A stretch of DNA of 64,000 bases from Ascidia mentula. Its lineage: Eukaryota; Chordata; Ascidiacea; Phlebobranchia; Ascidiidae. Each line of letters begins with the position of its first letter. Positions within the stretch are counted from its first letter, which is position 1. The stretch is taken from NCBI GenBank assembly GCA_947561715.1, contig OX387198.1, positions 9,858,001 through 9,922,000 on the forward strand. Reading direction: 5' to 3'. Of the stretch, positions 1-13,600 are shown one piece after another. The position numbers were made by a program, and so were the translations under genes. A model generated the notes under the pieces. That model saw nothing but the letters and a program-made list of their open reading frames with translations, was not told the DNA's origin and searched no databases.

Positions 1-387
1 TTATTTTATCACATACAATGCACATGGACAACTACTTCAAAACCTTACACAAAGACACAATATTACATTGACCACAAATGTGCCGAATAGGTTTTATGAC
101 ATAACACTCCACTGCATTGATGTCATACATATATATGGCAACAAAATACGCTGTGAGAAATAAACATTATTCATGATGCCCATATCAGCTCAAGGTTCCA
201 AACTGGATGTGTGTTCATATATGGAGCAATAGCAGTACTGCAAAAGGAAATGCCACACCAGAGCTAATAGCAACTGAAGTGTAACATGTTATGTAGGTGG
301 CCATTCCTAACAACCTACAAATCCAATTTCCTCATCATATTATTCTTTACAGGTCATTTGTACATTGTTTTCGCAGCTTAAACAATT
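1..387 (-). other. 3' flank / UTR of the septin gene
   Basis: This AT-rich stretch lies downstream of the septin stop codon on the minus strand. No clear AATAAA is visible before the window edge, so the 3' UTR, or possible alternative 3' exons, may continue outside the window. I see no other gene. Confidence 0.5.
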
Positions 388-3300
388 TTACTCGTTTTTT
401 TTGTACTTTGTTTGTGTTTTCGTCCTTCCATCATTTGTGGTGGTAGAGACACTGCTCAACTTCTTACTTCTGTAGTTTTCGTAATGCACATTGTTGGTCA
501 CATCTTTTAGGTCCTGCATATGCGTTCTGTGGAAAAGAGCAAGCATTAATTATTTACATGCGGAAAGCTGAAAGCAAAGCGCCTGCTTAGTACTTGGCTT
601 GCCACAAAGTTAAAGTTTCACAATGAGGCATGAAAACTATTACCAAACAAACACTGATTTATTGCAAAAAGAGCTATTAAGCACTACTTTATTCTCACCT
701 GATCAACATGTCGCGTAGCACTGTGAAATCACAATGGTCGATGTTTTCGACTGCAAACAAACAAGAAAAAAGTTTAAATGAACTTACAACCATACATGCA
801 CCAGGCAGGCAATCACATATATATGTAATAAGGTTAACATTGGGTTATATGTTTCACACTGCAAGGCAGAGCTCAAGAAAACAATTGAGATGCCATATGT
901 AACCAAGCACATACACCCGGCATGCCATATGGGACTCCTTTGGGACGAAAATAGAATTATTCTCAGACACTTCAATACTTGCCCAGCAAATGAACATCAA
1001 AGACGTACAGCACAATACATATTTGGTTGTAATGTAAGAAACAGAAAATTCCTCAGAAAATTTAAAAACATGCTTATTAATGATAAAAGAAAAACATATG
1101 AAACAATAATTAATGCGCTCCCAGTATTTTAAACGAAACTCAAAGATTAGAAAACAAGGTGGCAAAAAATCAGCACACCAACCTTCAGCGATGCCCCACG
1201 GATATTGTCGACCTCGGACTCTCCTCCCACCGACTTCCATCACCGTGTTGCTTCCCACAACAGCAAAGGGAACTCGACTCTGATCCATAGAAAATAATGG
1301 TCAGCTTCAAATTCTGTTTACCACAAAATAACTTTCTTTGTGCTGTCTAGCTTTCTCACCTTAAGCTTTTTGTTTAGCCTGTTTTCTTCTTCGTCGTCAC
1401 ACTCTGGGAATTCGTAAAGCTGGATTTGGTGTTCACGGATTTCTCTCATGATCTGTTTGTAACATTATACTACTAAAACAATGTGTGACCAAAAAGTTTG
1501 AAAGCAATCTTTATATTGCAATAAAAATGTAGCTATAAGTCATATATATACAAAGAAAATTAATTTTGTTGGCATTGATTCAGTTGCTGCATCTTTAGAT
1601 ATATAGAATACTTTCAAAAACATGTTTGACCAATCAGCAGCCAGCAGAAAAACCTCTGCAAACAGCATAATACTGTGTAAACTCAAACCTGTTGCTTAAA
1701 TTTCAGGCATTCCTCAGGAGTCATTGTGTCTGCTTTTGCGATGAGAGGTATGATGTTGACTTTGTCATGGAGGTGCTTCATAAATTCGATATCAAGTGGT
1801 TTTAGGCTGAAATGTAAAACAAAGGGCACTTAAAACTTGTCCGCAATAACATAGGTCTTTGCAGGGGCACTCACTTCGTACCACTTTTCAACAACTAAAA
1901 AGTAATTCAGGCAAATTAGGTCTTGTGGAAAACATCAAATGAACTAAATAAATTTGAAACAAACTGTTGCTGCTGAACTACCAATGCACATAGTTTTGTC
2001 TAAAAAGTATCATTTTTTCATTCACTTATTTAACATTTGTTGGTGAAATGATTGACAGACAGTAAAGTTATTCATAAGATTTTTGTATCTTTGGAATTTT
2101 TAGCACGCTTGGTCACATTCAAAGGGGGTGAGACCTGCAATAACAATAAAAAATTAGATTCACTGACCCGTGTCCAGTAGGAGCAATAAAGTAGAGACAG
2201 CAGTGAGCTCTGTTATCAGCAATCTTTGTTCGGCTCACCATAGATTCAGCATTTAAATAATCCTCAAATTTGCTTTCTATGTGCCCAATTACTGGCTGCC
2301 AGCTGCAAATAACAAAAAAAATATGTATGTTATAAATATTCTTAAACAAGCACCACTGCACCAAGATTTACAAATGTTAAAATACTAAAACATCAACCGA
2401 CATTGATTTAATTTATAACAGATACTTTTGTAACATATTGCGGATTAAAAAATATAAATGCATTGACAAAATTAGCGCTGACATGACAAAAAAAAAGAAA
2501 TGCACTTGAACTGTTACTGTACAGCACAGTGTAGTGAGATAAAATTTGAATTTGATCGGTTTGCAGTCACAATAAAGATGCTTACACAAAAAGGTTCACT
2601 GAAAGGTCATGCCACAAACTTTTAACAAGTAGCAATTTGTTTACTAGGTTTGGTGACAAAACTAAAGCACCAATTAAAACTATATACTTCATTATACAAG
2701 CCTTTTCCTGATTAAATGTTCATACATCTAAATATGTAAAATCATGACTTTACTGTTGAGCAGGGTTAAAATATTCCAAATCTGCAGCGCATTAGTTTGC
2801 CTCCATATTTGGGTTAAACCTATCAAATAACAATGGGGCAAGTCTTGCATGACCATGAGTAAAACCTGGGTCATCAGTGATGGGTTCAGTTTCAGTGCTT
2901 TAAGACACATAAATGCCAATTTTGTTTAAGGAAATAATAAAGCCTTTATATAAATGCAGACCCTCTGAATATGGCAAACCATTTTGCATAAATGTTTTTT
3001 TTTAAAGACATTTATGATACTTTTATTGATATATGAGGGCAAGTTGTGGAGACTAATTGCAATTGTTTTAAACCAAGTAGTTGCAAAACCAGCATGGTGC
3101 TTAAACTATAGCTATGAAGTCAAAATGTTGAACAAACCAGACAAAGTGTGTTTAAATTGATAAGTGGAAATAGTGTGGCCAATGAACAGAAGTTTTAAAA
3201 AATTGTTTTGTTTTTAAATAACCCACAGTCAACAAAATACACAGTAAAACATAACTAAGGTTTTAGCAATTCAGCAGTATAATGAGGTTAAGTTTGCTTG

Positions 3301-4613
3301 TGGTTGCTCCAAGTCAGCCCAATCAATTAATATCATAAAAAGGTAAAATATATTCTACAGTAATTTATAAGACACAAAAATCAGAAAACAAAAACACTAT
3401 TTCTCACAAATGGTATATGATTCAGATGTAACAAATGCAACTCCTGTGCAATCATTTGCCACAGTATGATAAATGACCATGCCTCTACCCTGAGGCTAAA
3501 ATGGGCTGTCACTTTTATTATATGCAGAAGCTCAAATTGCAGGCGGCATACTTTCACTGCCGCAAACGACTTGACATTTTGGTGACCACAAAATTATAGC
3601 AAACTGTACGCTTGAAGGTTTTTTTTACCAGATGCTACACAGGGATGGTTCTGTCTGCGAGTTCACTGTTGATTGTGTAAACGTTGTAGGAATGTAAATA
3701 TTGAACTTAAATTTATCTAAACAACCAGTGGCCCAAATAAAACAAACTCTGTGGCCAATACATCATGCATGTGTACACAAGGAGACAGACATTGTATTTT
3801 CCCTGTAACTTTAATCATTAATGAAAGTAAAACAGTCCAAGAACTTGGCTCAAACTGATCAAAACAAAGTCTTCTGTTCTGTAGAAGTGACAAATGTTGA
3901 CTTACCAGTCGCTGTTGTCAACTGCATCTCCAAAGCCAGGAGTGTCGCAGATAGTGAGTCTCAGTGATACTCCATTCTCTTTGATTAAAACCTTTGTTGT
4001 TTCCACCTTCAAAAAAGAGTTCAATCATAAAAATGTTAACCGTTAAAATTCGCTAACTACATTATTAATAGAAATACAATTATATGCATACTCCATTAGC
4101 AAAAAAGTGCCATGTATAGTAACCAAATTTATAAATGTCATTTTTGATTTGAATATATTTAACCGTTATTTATACCTGGACAGTTTTCTTAATTCTGAAT
4201 GCAGGTCCTGGGTAGTCTTTTGAATAAAGGTCAGAGAGGAACAAGGAATTGATAAGTGTTGATTTGCCAAGGCCAGATTCACCTAAACAAACACACTGGT
4301 CATATGACTTAGTTTTAATTGATTACATTTCTTCAACATGCAACACAATCAATACTAGGACCATACACTGTTCTACGGAACATATGTATATACCAGTTTA
4401 TGTTTATTTAGCTACTATGTTAAATGTGTTTGAAATAGTAAAAAATAATTAGTAGTGCAAATCTTGTATTTAGGTTAATTTATTTTACTTACCTACAACC
4501 ATAAGAGTAAATTCAAAGCCCTGCTTGACAGATTTTCTGTACAGTTGATTGGGCAAATTCGCGAATCCAACATAGCTATCCAATGCCTTCGGCTGTTGCT
4601 GTAAAATGCACAT
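388..4613 (-). CDS. SEPTIN7: Septin 7-type GTPase (short C-terminus)
   Basis: Filament-forming cytoskeletal GTPase used in cytokinesis and cortical scaffolding. Minus-strand exons, high to low: 4493-4598, 4176-4282, 3906-4006, 2168-2302, 1689-1806, 1360-1452, 1183-1279, 699-750, 388-526. All junctions are GT-AG and in phase (315 codons plus stop). Seen: [10 protein letters not shown] and a basic stretch YRKSVK before the GTPase, G1 GESGLGKS, G3 [12 protein letters not shown], then [25 protein letters not shown]4 AKAD, AVVGSN, GRQYPWG and [10 protein letters not shown]; these match vertebrate septin 7. After NYRSKKLSS the exon reads about 20 more residues to a TAA, so the long C-terminal coiled coil (about 100 aa in vertebrate SEPTIN7) is absent from this reading. 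A GTAAGA inside the last exon could splice to unseen exons. The start is undecided: in-frame ATG at 4613 (MCILQQQ, like vertebrate MVAQQ), or splicing of an upstream exon to 4598, where a good acceptor exists. Confidence 0.93.
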
Positions 4614-5219
4614 GAAAACTACTTCAGGTTTGCTTGGGAATTTTCGACAATCCGATATTTTAATCTGAAGTAAATACTGCAGCACAAACTATACTATAGC
4701 TAAGGTTTCGTAAAACTTTCTACTTACAGCTGTTAAAATCCGAGTAAGTCCAGGTGTTTGTAGAGATGAGAATATGAAACAAAAGCAAAGAAAATAAGTA
4801 TTTGAAACTGGCATTAGTGATGTTTGTTTTCATAAACAAAATACAACCAATCTCTCAAGGTATGTTGAATAACAAAATAAAGTGCAACGAAAACACAAAT
4901 TTCTACAAAAACATACCCATTTCCCCACTGAGCAATACCATGAGCGTCCAACAGAACAGAGACTTTACTTTTCTGGATTGCAACCACTTCCACAAGTATA
5001 TAACTGTATTGAACTTTCAATTCCAAGCTTAACTGCTACAAAAACCCAACGGTACTTAAAGCTTCGACTTCCTACAATAATCTACAATAAAATAGTTAAC
5101 ATTTGCGAAATGTAGGCAGCTATAGTAGTGATGATAAAGCTTCCTTCCTTAACCGGCCCGCTAACAGTGAATAACCCACATAGCATAACTAAAAAACTTC
5201 GAACTGTCACGGTTCGTAA

Positions 5220-5470
5220 CTAACACCGATCACGCGAATTAACATAACGCAACGCATGCAAAATGTTTTGCTTCGTTAAAACTAATCGATGACATTTCTT
5301 CAAACGTGAAGCTACGAATACCAGAAGATCTACGGTTTCCTCGGATGGCTGCGCATAGCAAGTAATAAAAAAACGTCGCCAGCCACACAGCGCCATCTTG
5401 GCAGATGCGGCCGGCAACGCCCTCTTCATGCTAAGATATACCGATAGCACGTTTCCAACCAACTCGTGAC
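5220..5470 (-). promoter_or_regulatory. Probable promoter / first exon region of the septin gene
   Basis: On the minus strand the sequence AAGATGGCGC (plus 5391-5400) combines a strong start context with a YY1-like motif. Such motifs are common at housekeeping 5' ends. An ATG at 5396 opens a short frame (MALCGWRRFF...) that could join the 4598 acceptor in phase 0 through a GT near residue 25. No homology supports this coding exon, so it may be 5' UTR. The local base composition is richer in GC than the neighbouring introns. Confidence 0.35.
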
Positions 5471-7629
5471 AGGAAAACGTGCCAGCTTTTGTATATTTGG
5501 TTGGTAGAGGTGTTTTATATTTACAAAGTGGTTTTTATGTGCTGCGCTGCACAGAAGGTATTAACTGTTGCAGGGTAAGACGTTGGAAACATTCCTAAAG
5601 ATAACGAAACAACGATAGTATGGACTGCCCTGGCAAGTCACTTTCGGTTCTCATCAGTGTTTTGCGTTAACATGTCCTATCTCAAAGCATGTTTCTGACT
5701 ACCCTGTATCAGCTTTTTGAAGGTAAAACTTATAAACGATAATATGATGTTGCAGATGGCAACGGTTATAGCTTATATAGTATTCTATGGTTGTAGATCA
5801 TGCAGTGTTTCCCAACCGCGGTGGTACCGCAATCCAAATTGTACGCGAGCACCTTTCCGTAATTTGCGGATATAATTTGCGAAGTGTTCTCAAAATTTTC
5901 GATACTACCATGTTACTTTGTAACACTCAACTAGGTGTTACGCGTTGAAATTATTTTACCTTCAAGTGGTACGCAACCACAAAAAGGTCAGTTATAGATG
6001 GTCGAATATTTAAGGTAATTACGATGAAACTAACAAGAAAATAAAAACATTTGTTTTAGTGGGTAAGTCATTTTTGCTGTGTAATTAAAAACATTACAGT
6101 GAATAAAATTTGCCGTCGACCAATTCACCAGCTCATTAACCATAGGCCCTACATGGAACCAAAAATACAAGCCCCCTAATAACAAAAACAGTCGCTTTTC
6201 AGTGAAATTCATTTATTGTTATTATAGTAAAAAAATGATACACTGCTGGTAAACTAAAATGACATGAGCAACTAATTTCTAAAGTGACGAAGCGAACGAA
6301 GACATGTCCGACATGCACCCCTACTGACATACAAGAATGAGCAACAGCCCAGGTGCTTGTTCATCAACCTGAGCAAGTTAACGGCAGCCAAGACCATGGG
6401 TTACAATACACCGCACAACAGGCATACCTGATGGCTTATATCAGCAGTAACACAAGTAGAAAACGCGCGAATAATCTGTAAAATACAAATAGCATTTGTA
6501 CCACGAAAATCACCATATTTTTCGCAGGTACACTGTATAGTTTACCATAGTGCGGCTTTTGTATACATTGCAACGGTAAATAATATCGACAATTGCCAAC
6601 ATGGCAGGGAAATGCTTTCTCGAAGTCGAGCCAATATGAGTATGATATGAACGGCATAAAAATACAAGCAATAATTAAAGATTGAATTGTTACAGATCAG
6701 CGTTACCACAACTTACAAATGTCAATCAGGTAAAACTAAAGTATAGTTTTTGGATCAACATTTCATATGTAAGTTTCAATAATTACTTCAAAAAACCAAC
6801 AGCATGTTCATTTGTAGATGCCAAATGTCCCCAAAAAACAGTCAAGAAATAAACTGTTTTTGTCTGTCTATTTCAGGTATTACACAACATGCAGTTCTTG
6901 AAATAAAAACGTTTGAAAGGAAAACGACCTTGACAAACTTAAAAAACTGGTTAAAGGAATGTTAACAGCACTGGATAAAACATCGTAGCTGTGATGTGTA
7001 TACTGTAAGTAAATTACTATTTGGTTGAATAGAAAAAAACACCAAAACGCTGTACTCTGACAAGGCCTGTTGGGAGGCAGCGAGATGAAGGTGTCGCAAA
7101 ATGTACACTGAGGGCAAAAAAGGTCGTCAACGAAACAACAGTGGACACAGAAAACCATAGTTTGAGAGTTACAGGGTATGAATGTACAGCACACCGCGAA
7201 GCAAAATCGGGGTGCACGGTTCCTGGGTTCGTGAAAGTTATGCTAAAGAAAATTCTAGTAAATTCCTGAACGTGGCCGACAGAATCGCACACTGCATTGT
7301 CGGGAGTTACTCACTTTATAATTTAATATAATTCTATACATTACGAGAATTTGTCCGCTGAATTCTGAGGGTTTCTCGCTTACTAGAGTGTTGCTATCTT
7401 ATATCGCTGTGTACATCTTTTGCCGGCCAGGTCCATATGTCTATACTGCCTAAATGTGAAGTGCGCTATCAAAACAAGTACAACAAGAAGATAAACTGAT
7501 CACACGTAAATCGCGCATGGAGGTCAGTGGCGTGACGATTACCGCGATCGTTTGTCGGCAGATGGCGCTGCTTAGTGCTCCACAAATCACTGTACGGGGG
7601 TGCCAGTTATGTTGGCTTAACCAATGACT
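5463..7629. other. Intergenic region, septin 5' to ADAM10 3'
   Basis: AT-rich DNA with no convincing coding exon on either strand; the short open frames lack family features. It holds a hAT-like remnant at 5803-5991. The nearest AATAAA for the minus-strand ADAM10 gene is at 6212-6217 (read as tttatt on plus), so part may be ADAM10 3' UTR. Confidence 0.5.
5803..5991 (+). mobile_element. Degraded hAT-like non-autonomous element
   Basis: Starts with CAGTGTTTCCCAACC, a typical hAT-superfamily terminal sequence. It continues with GTGGTACCGC and ACGCGAGCACC-like blocks and ends near GTGGTACGCAACCAC. The matching right terminal repeat is not recognisable, so the copy is truncated or eroded. Assignment rests on remembered hAT MITE consensus sequences. 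Confidence 0.45.
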
Positions 7630-10600
7630 TCATCTCATCTCAAAGTTCTGCCTTGAGTTTTGGGCACCACCATGTTGGACTCTGTGTTGGCGAGCGCGTC
7701 GTCGACGAAGCGTGTCGGCACCTTGATAAAGAAGAAGGGTTTACATCACAAGATTGTTCAAGGTCATAGAGGATTAAAAAACAGCAAGGAGACTCATACA
7801 ACGCATGCAAATAAATTGTATCAAACCTTAAAGAGTTCATGTTAAAACAGAACTGTTCAACAGAGAAATAACTTATATTATTCCCAACACTAAACATTGG
7901 TTTGCATAGAAATGCAAATAAAACCCTGAATAAAGCAGCAAGAACAAAACGTTAACAGTTGGCAAACGTACCGGCTTGTCTGATAACTTAACTAACATCG
8001 TGGTATGTTGAAATGCCAAACAATGCATTGCTTTTCCAAGGCATTGGGTAACACGAAAAATCTATTTATTCCCAAGCGGACCCAACAGAAAAACAATCTG
8101 CAAGCTCGTCCTAAACAACTTCAATGGCAAAACATGCGCCCACTTCCTCGGCAATCCAGCGCAGCTTATTATAAACATACCTGGTAACTGCTTGTGCTTT
8201 TTGAGCCGAGGGTTGTTGCTGGGTGTGTGGACGCTGCACACTTTAATAAAACCTGCCATGAGTAGAATCAGAGCCAAACCCATCAACGCTACAGCCCACC
8301 AGTATTCCTGAGGAAATAGATGGTGTACAATGGATTAATTCGAAACGTCTTGAACCAAATGGATTTTTAAATTCGAATATATTTGGCACATAATTATGGA
8401 CCACTTTTTGGTTGAATAAATACAATGAGTGCTTAGCTAACAGTATCGTTTCATCTCCGAAACATTTTATAAAATTTTGGTACATAAGTTTTCATTGCCA
8501 ATATATTAGTTGTTAATGGAAGGCTTGATGCTGACAATCATAGTAAAATAGAAAATTCATTATGGCAACGTGGTGTTTGTGTAAATTCTGCTATAAATAG
8601 GTAAGCCACACCCTGTCATTAAACGTACAATTTTATACGCTTAGTTGGACAAGTTCGTCAATGGACGAATGACGCAACAAACTGAGCAACATAATACGAC
8701 CAAGCCAACTAACACACCCAAGCAGTAACAAGATAATGGTAACTTTACAATGGAGAATACACGGTGTTCAGTTGAGTTTTATAATGTATTGTGATGGATT
8801 TCTGACAGGGAAACATCCAAGTGAGATGCATACCCTTTCTTATTGAAAGCGCCATATCAGTCAAGATTGTGTAAACAACGGAAGTCCTTGACTGAAATTC
8901 AGCAAAACAAGCTGCTCGACTCACCACAATCCAGTTCCTTATGGTACTGTACAACTCCGGATTGAAAATAGCTTTCTTCAGTCTCGACAAGGGTCCGTCG
9001 GCGTCCACGAGCCTGCACTTTGAGAACACGTCGCAATACCCTGTAATGTGACGTCACGCGGAGTTACACAAAAGAAATCGACGCATGACGTGTGCACTGT
9101 ACACTTACAGAAAAGGGCGAATACAGTGCGCGTATGAGTAATGGTTTATCGGTCGAACGAAAACGGACGAAGTTGTAATTAAACAGTGGTTGGTCACATG
9201 ATATGGTTGTGCGTGGGGATAGGATTGACGTAATGCGATTTACGTTTATGGTTTTATTGAGGTGATTGGTGAGAGAAACGGATCATCCGCTTTCGTCGAT
9301 AACACGGTGTGACTGGACTCATGACGGTATAACTATATGCAAAGCACAAGCCAATCCCAAGCAATCTGTAATACTATTATAAGCGCGTATATTTTCCTAC
9401 ACTAAAATGTCCTACATCAGAAAGCAGGTGTCCAGAAGTAACCGCATACAAAACAAAATTATACGTAAGCGCTGTATATTTTATAATAATTGCCGTAACT
9501 GAAGATTTTTAAGTGCCATTATTAAGATTTTGTAGCAATTACCCGATTCGGTCAAATCACGAAGCGAAGCTTGTTTGCGATGGACTGCATACACGCGCGG
9601 AACACTGGGGCAAGCCTATATACATCAGCGCGTTTGACAAGTTAGGCTGACGTACTTCCTACCGTACACAACAGCCTTTACTCTAGATGCCAAATATATC
9701 AAAAGCGCCGAGATTGTACAGTGCTAAGTACAACAACAAACCATAGGAATGGTCCTCTTTTAATTAAATTCGTATCGAACCACAAATGTAAGTTAAGGGT
9801 GTCGGCTTACCGTTGTAAGTGTCACATGCCGAGCCAGGTTGGAGGAATATTACCGTCCCGTTGAATTCGGCGTTGAACGAGGGGTCTCCCATGCTGTTAC
9901 ACGTGCTTTCGTTGCCTAAAAATAACATTCGGTTGAGTTGTTTTTCAGTAGCTTGTTTATAATCTTGCCCCATTACCACAAGAATTTTGTTTTTTAAATT
10001 TTCGACAATTAGTAAGTTTAAAAAAAGCCAAAACTGCATTCCAAAGTATCTTTTAGTTCGACCATGGCCTCTTTGCATATATTTCTTTTCGCAAAATCGA
10101 ATGATAGAATAAAAAAATAAAAACAACACTTAAAACATTATCCAAACACTATACCAAGTACAGTATTCTGAGTATAAAGAGACTGGCCCATATTGTCATT
10201 AACATTGTCTCGTTTAACTCAGAATTATGAGGAAATCCGTGATTTGTGTTCCTAAGTACAGTATGTTTCATCAAATTAATGTCCTGACATACAACATAAA
10301 CAAAAGGCACTGCCTTAGGTACAATCCCTGTTACAACCCCTCTGTAGCCAATTTTCAGCTGCATTAACTTGTAATGTGCCAAAAGCGTTTTTGTGGCTTT
10401 TTGATGTCGACGAAAATAGTACAATGCACTGCAATGTTGATGCGAATGCAGTTTATTTTTTGTTGCACATATACCTTTTATTTGACAGCAGGTATGGCAA
10501 AGCACAGAGCGATCCTTCTGGTCGTTAGGGACTGTACACGAACACGGTTCCAGACCTGGATGTTTGTTGCATATCGAACCCGAACATTCCTGCAAAAAAA

Positions 10601-13600
10601 CATGATCTCCGTCAACTTAAATTCGAAAATTTTCTTTGTGGAACGCATACAATTTTTACCATAACCATATGGAAAACCATTTTTTAAACTAACATACACC
10701 ATACACAAAAGCCCATGGTAACAGAAAATGATACAACAATGAATAATTTGTGGTAGGCGGAGCGCCACTGGACCTAGGACTTACTCCGTTTACACAGATT
10801 TGTGTGTTATGGTTGCATTCGAGCGCCATGCTGCCGCTTCCTCCTCTTGCAACTGCGTCAGGACATGTCGCGTTGAATCCAGTAAACATCGGAAACAAGG
10901 CCAGTCAAGGTAAAACGAGGCAGTATCCGGGGTTACATTGGTAGACAAAAATGCGACATTGAAACATGACTGCAACGGCGGTTGGTGGGTGTTTTTGAGT
11001 GACATACAGAAAAAACGTTGCCTGCCAAACTGTTTTGTGAAAACCCCTTTTTGTCTAAATTTCTTCATGATTTTCTGAAATAATAGTTTAGAATCTAACA
11101 ATCTTAAGCACTAAAATGTCGTCAATCCGATAATCAACCAAGCCACAGACTAAAAAGGATATGCACAAACTTGCGCCATCTGGCATTCGCTCTGAGCAGA
11201 GCACTCATATGTGGAGTCACGGAACTTGCAATCCAGATCACAACAGGGACCTTGGGTGAGGCTGAACAAAAAATCTCTAAATTATAATACCGCCCCGCAA
11301 ATTGTAAACATTATAAAGTTGATGCTAGGTTATGCACTGCTGAAAGTTTGGACAATCGGCGGTAATTGTATTTAAGTAAGTGTTACCTTTATGATATTCT
11401 TTGTCAACAATCAGACAATAAAGAACAAACATTAAGAAGGAAAGAGTCATAATATTTATTGAGCTTTCGACCAATAAGATCTTCTCAGTGTAGTCGTTGA
11501 CTATTGCACAGAACCAGCAGCGTGTGCACTGCTGTCTGTAGCTCAAGAAACAACAAACACGTACAAATCGCACAAGGTTTTCTTAGCCCTCACAGCGCGC
11601 CATTTAGGCAAGCTAAGTTTTTTTCCCACCTGCAAGAAGCGCCGTCCTTAAGCTTGCAACGAAGATCACGGTTTGCGTAATCAGCCGGGTAGCAACAAGT
11701 ATCCTTGAGGGCCGTGCACGAATCCTGGTAACCACAGTCACAATCCTCGTCGGCGTCGATAATGTTGTTGCCGCAGATCGGTTGATCAGAAGCTGGAAAA
11801 GTTCAGGGAGAGTTAGGGTATGGTGGAAAACTTTTCCGAAAAAAGTCGCCAGTTGTTTTTTAGGCCACGAAAGATGGAAATGACAATCATCATAAATTAG
11901 GCAGCAGTTTGCAGAGACAGGGCGGAATTTTAATTGCATGGTGAAGTTGTCATTTCGTGTTCACATGTAGGCACCAGTATTGGTGATAGTGTTGGCAAAA
12001 TGTTAATGAACATAGTTGGATAACCGAAGTGGCCAGAGGATTTAAATCCAGTCCCGCCCCCCTTTCAAAAAAAGACTTTCTACAGAAAAAACAACTTTTA
12101 AGGTAGCGATTTCAATATTTTTTTCCAAATTACGTCAGGGTAAGAAAAAAATATAGAAACGAGTGTCGTAATGTATTGGCTTGTGAAGCATGGGCGTGCG
12201 CGGTATTCAATGCCTCGACCTGGTGAATTATTAACGACGAGTTTCGGAACCTTTTGGCAGTCAAATTCTCAGCAACTGGAAAGAGCAAAGTCGCTATAAC
12301 TGTTTGTGTGAACATTACATCAGCTTTTTATAACATTTCAATATAACCACATGCTACAGAGGCAATTAGGCGATAAATTACTGAGAATTTGGCGTCTTAA
12401 AACCGTTGCGCTTTAGGGCCACCAGGCGTGACGTCACGTTTTAAAAGGGTGTCTGTAAAATTTCAACAAACTGAAGCCACTGATCAACCTCAGACACATA
12501 TACTCACGAACGAAACACATGTCCTTCTTCGCTTCCAGAACTCGGCTCATATTCCCTTTGCTGCAAGGTGAGAAGACGGTGTTGTATGGATCGTTACCGG
12601 AGGTGGCGCGCGCAAACATGATGTAGTTCCCTTTCTGCTTCTCTGTTATTACCCTCGATTCTCCAGGCGTGCAAAACAAACCGCTGTCGTGCTGTCGTGT
12701 AAAGGTTTCATGGTGATTTTTGGGGCAATATCGATGTTAATTAACTGATAATGAGGTGCCTACTGACTGGAAAACATTGAAATGTTCGCATTCAACGACG
12801 TGAATTAAACAGTAATACTGAGAACAATCAATTTACAATCGTAATTTAGATCAGTAAATACGCCTTTGTAAAACAACCACGTGGTTTATATTGACTTTCC
12901 CGTTTTCAAATATCAGACTAAACAACCACGCATAGTGTCAAAGCATGCTTTTTGTCACATGACACATCTAAAGGCACTTAGGATATACAGGAAACGTCTC
13001 TAGCCGAACTGTACAAAAACCCCACACATAATTAACATACGTTGCTATCCTGTCTACGCATTAGTAGGAAGTTGATTTAAAATGAACGGTGTCAACTTAC
13101 CGGAGAACCAAAGTTATGGCCAAGTTCGTGGGCGAATGTGATGTGAGTGACCTTGGCCGGCATGATGGATCCGTAGTTCTTGAAGGTCACAAGACCGGTG
13201 TTGAGTGATTTCGACGAGCCGTCAGTGTAAGTCTTGTACTTCTCGCATATTCCGCCACTCGTTCCTGCCAACACACACAACACGCGAGCTGCATTTTCGG
13301 GATTTATAAGTGGGAAATATAATGTTGGCAAACATGTTATATAGGCTATGATATTGCTGTTGGTTCCAAGCGTATTGGAATCTCAAAGAATCTGCATTTG
13401 TGGTTTACATCCACACACACACACAATACACAGATATGTCATCAACGTCGAGATGGAGCAAAGTTTAAATCCAGAACAAAACAATTTATAATTCGTTTTA
13501 GGATTAAATCTTCCGTGAACTGCGTGCTCTAGGTTTAGCAAACAGATGTTTCACAAGACGAAATGATTCCGCTAACTGAACAACCACACCATGTCTGGAG

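Noticed and set aside
6880-7292. Two overlapping minus-strand open frames of about 100 codons
   Set aside because: Cysteine- and phenylalanine-rich chance translation with no family match; likely ADAM10 3' UTR or intergenic.
11163-11250. Shorter ADAM10 exon 12 starting at GTCCCTG
   Set aside because: The phase fails. Starting at 11261 gives CSLTQGPCC, which matches human CSPSQGPCC.
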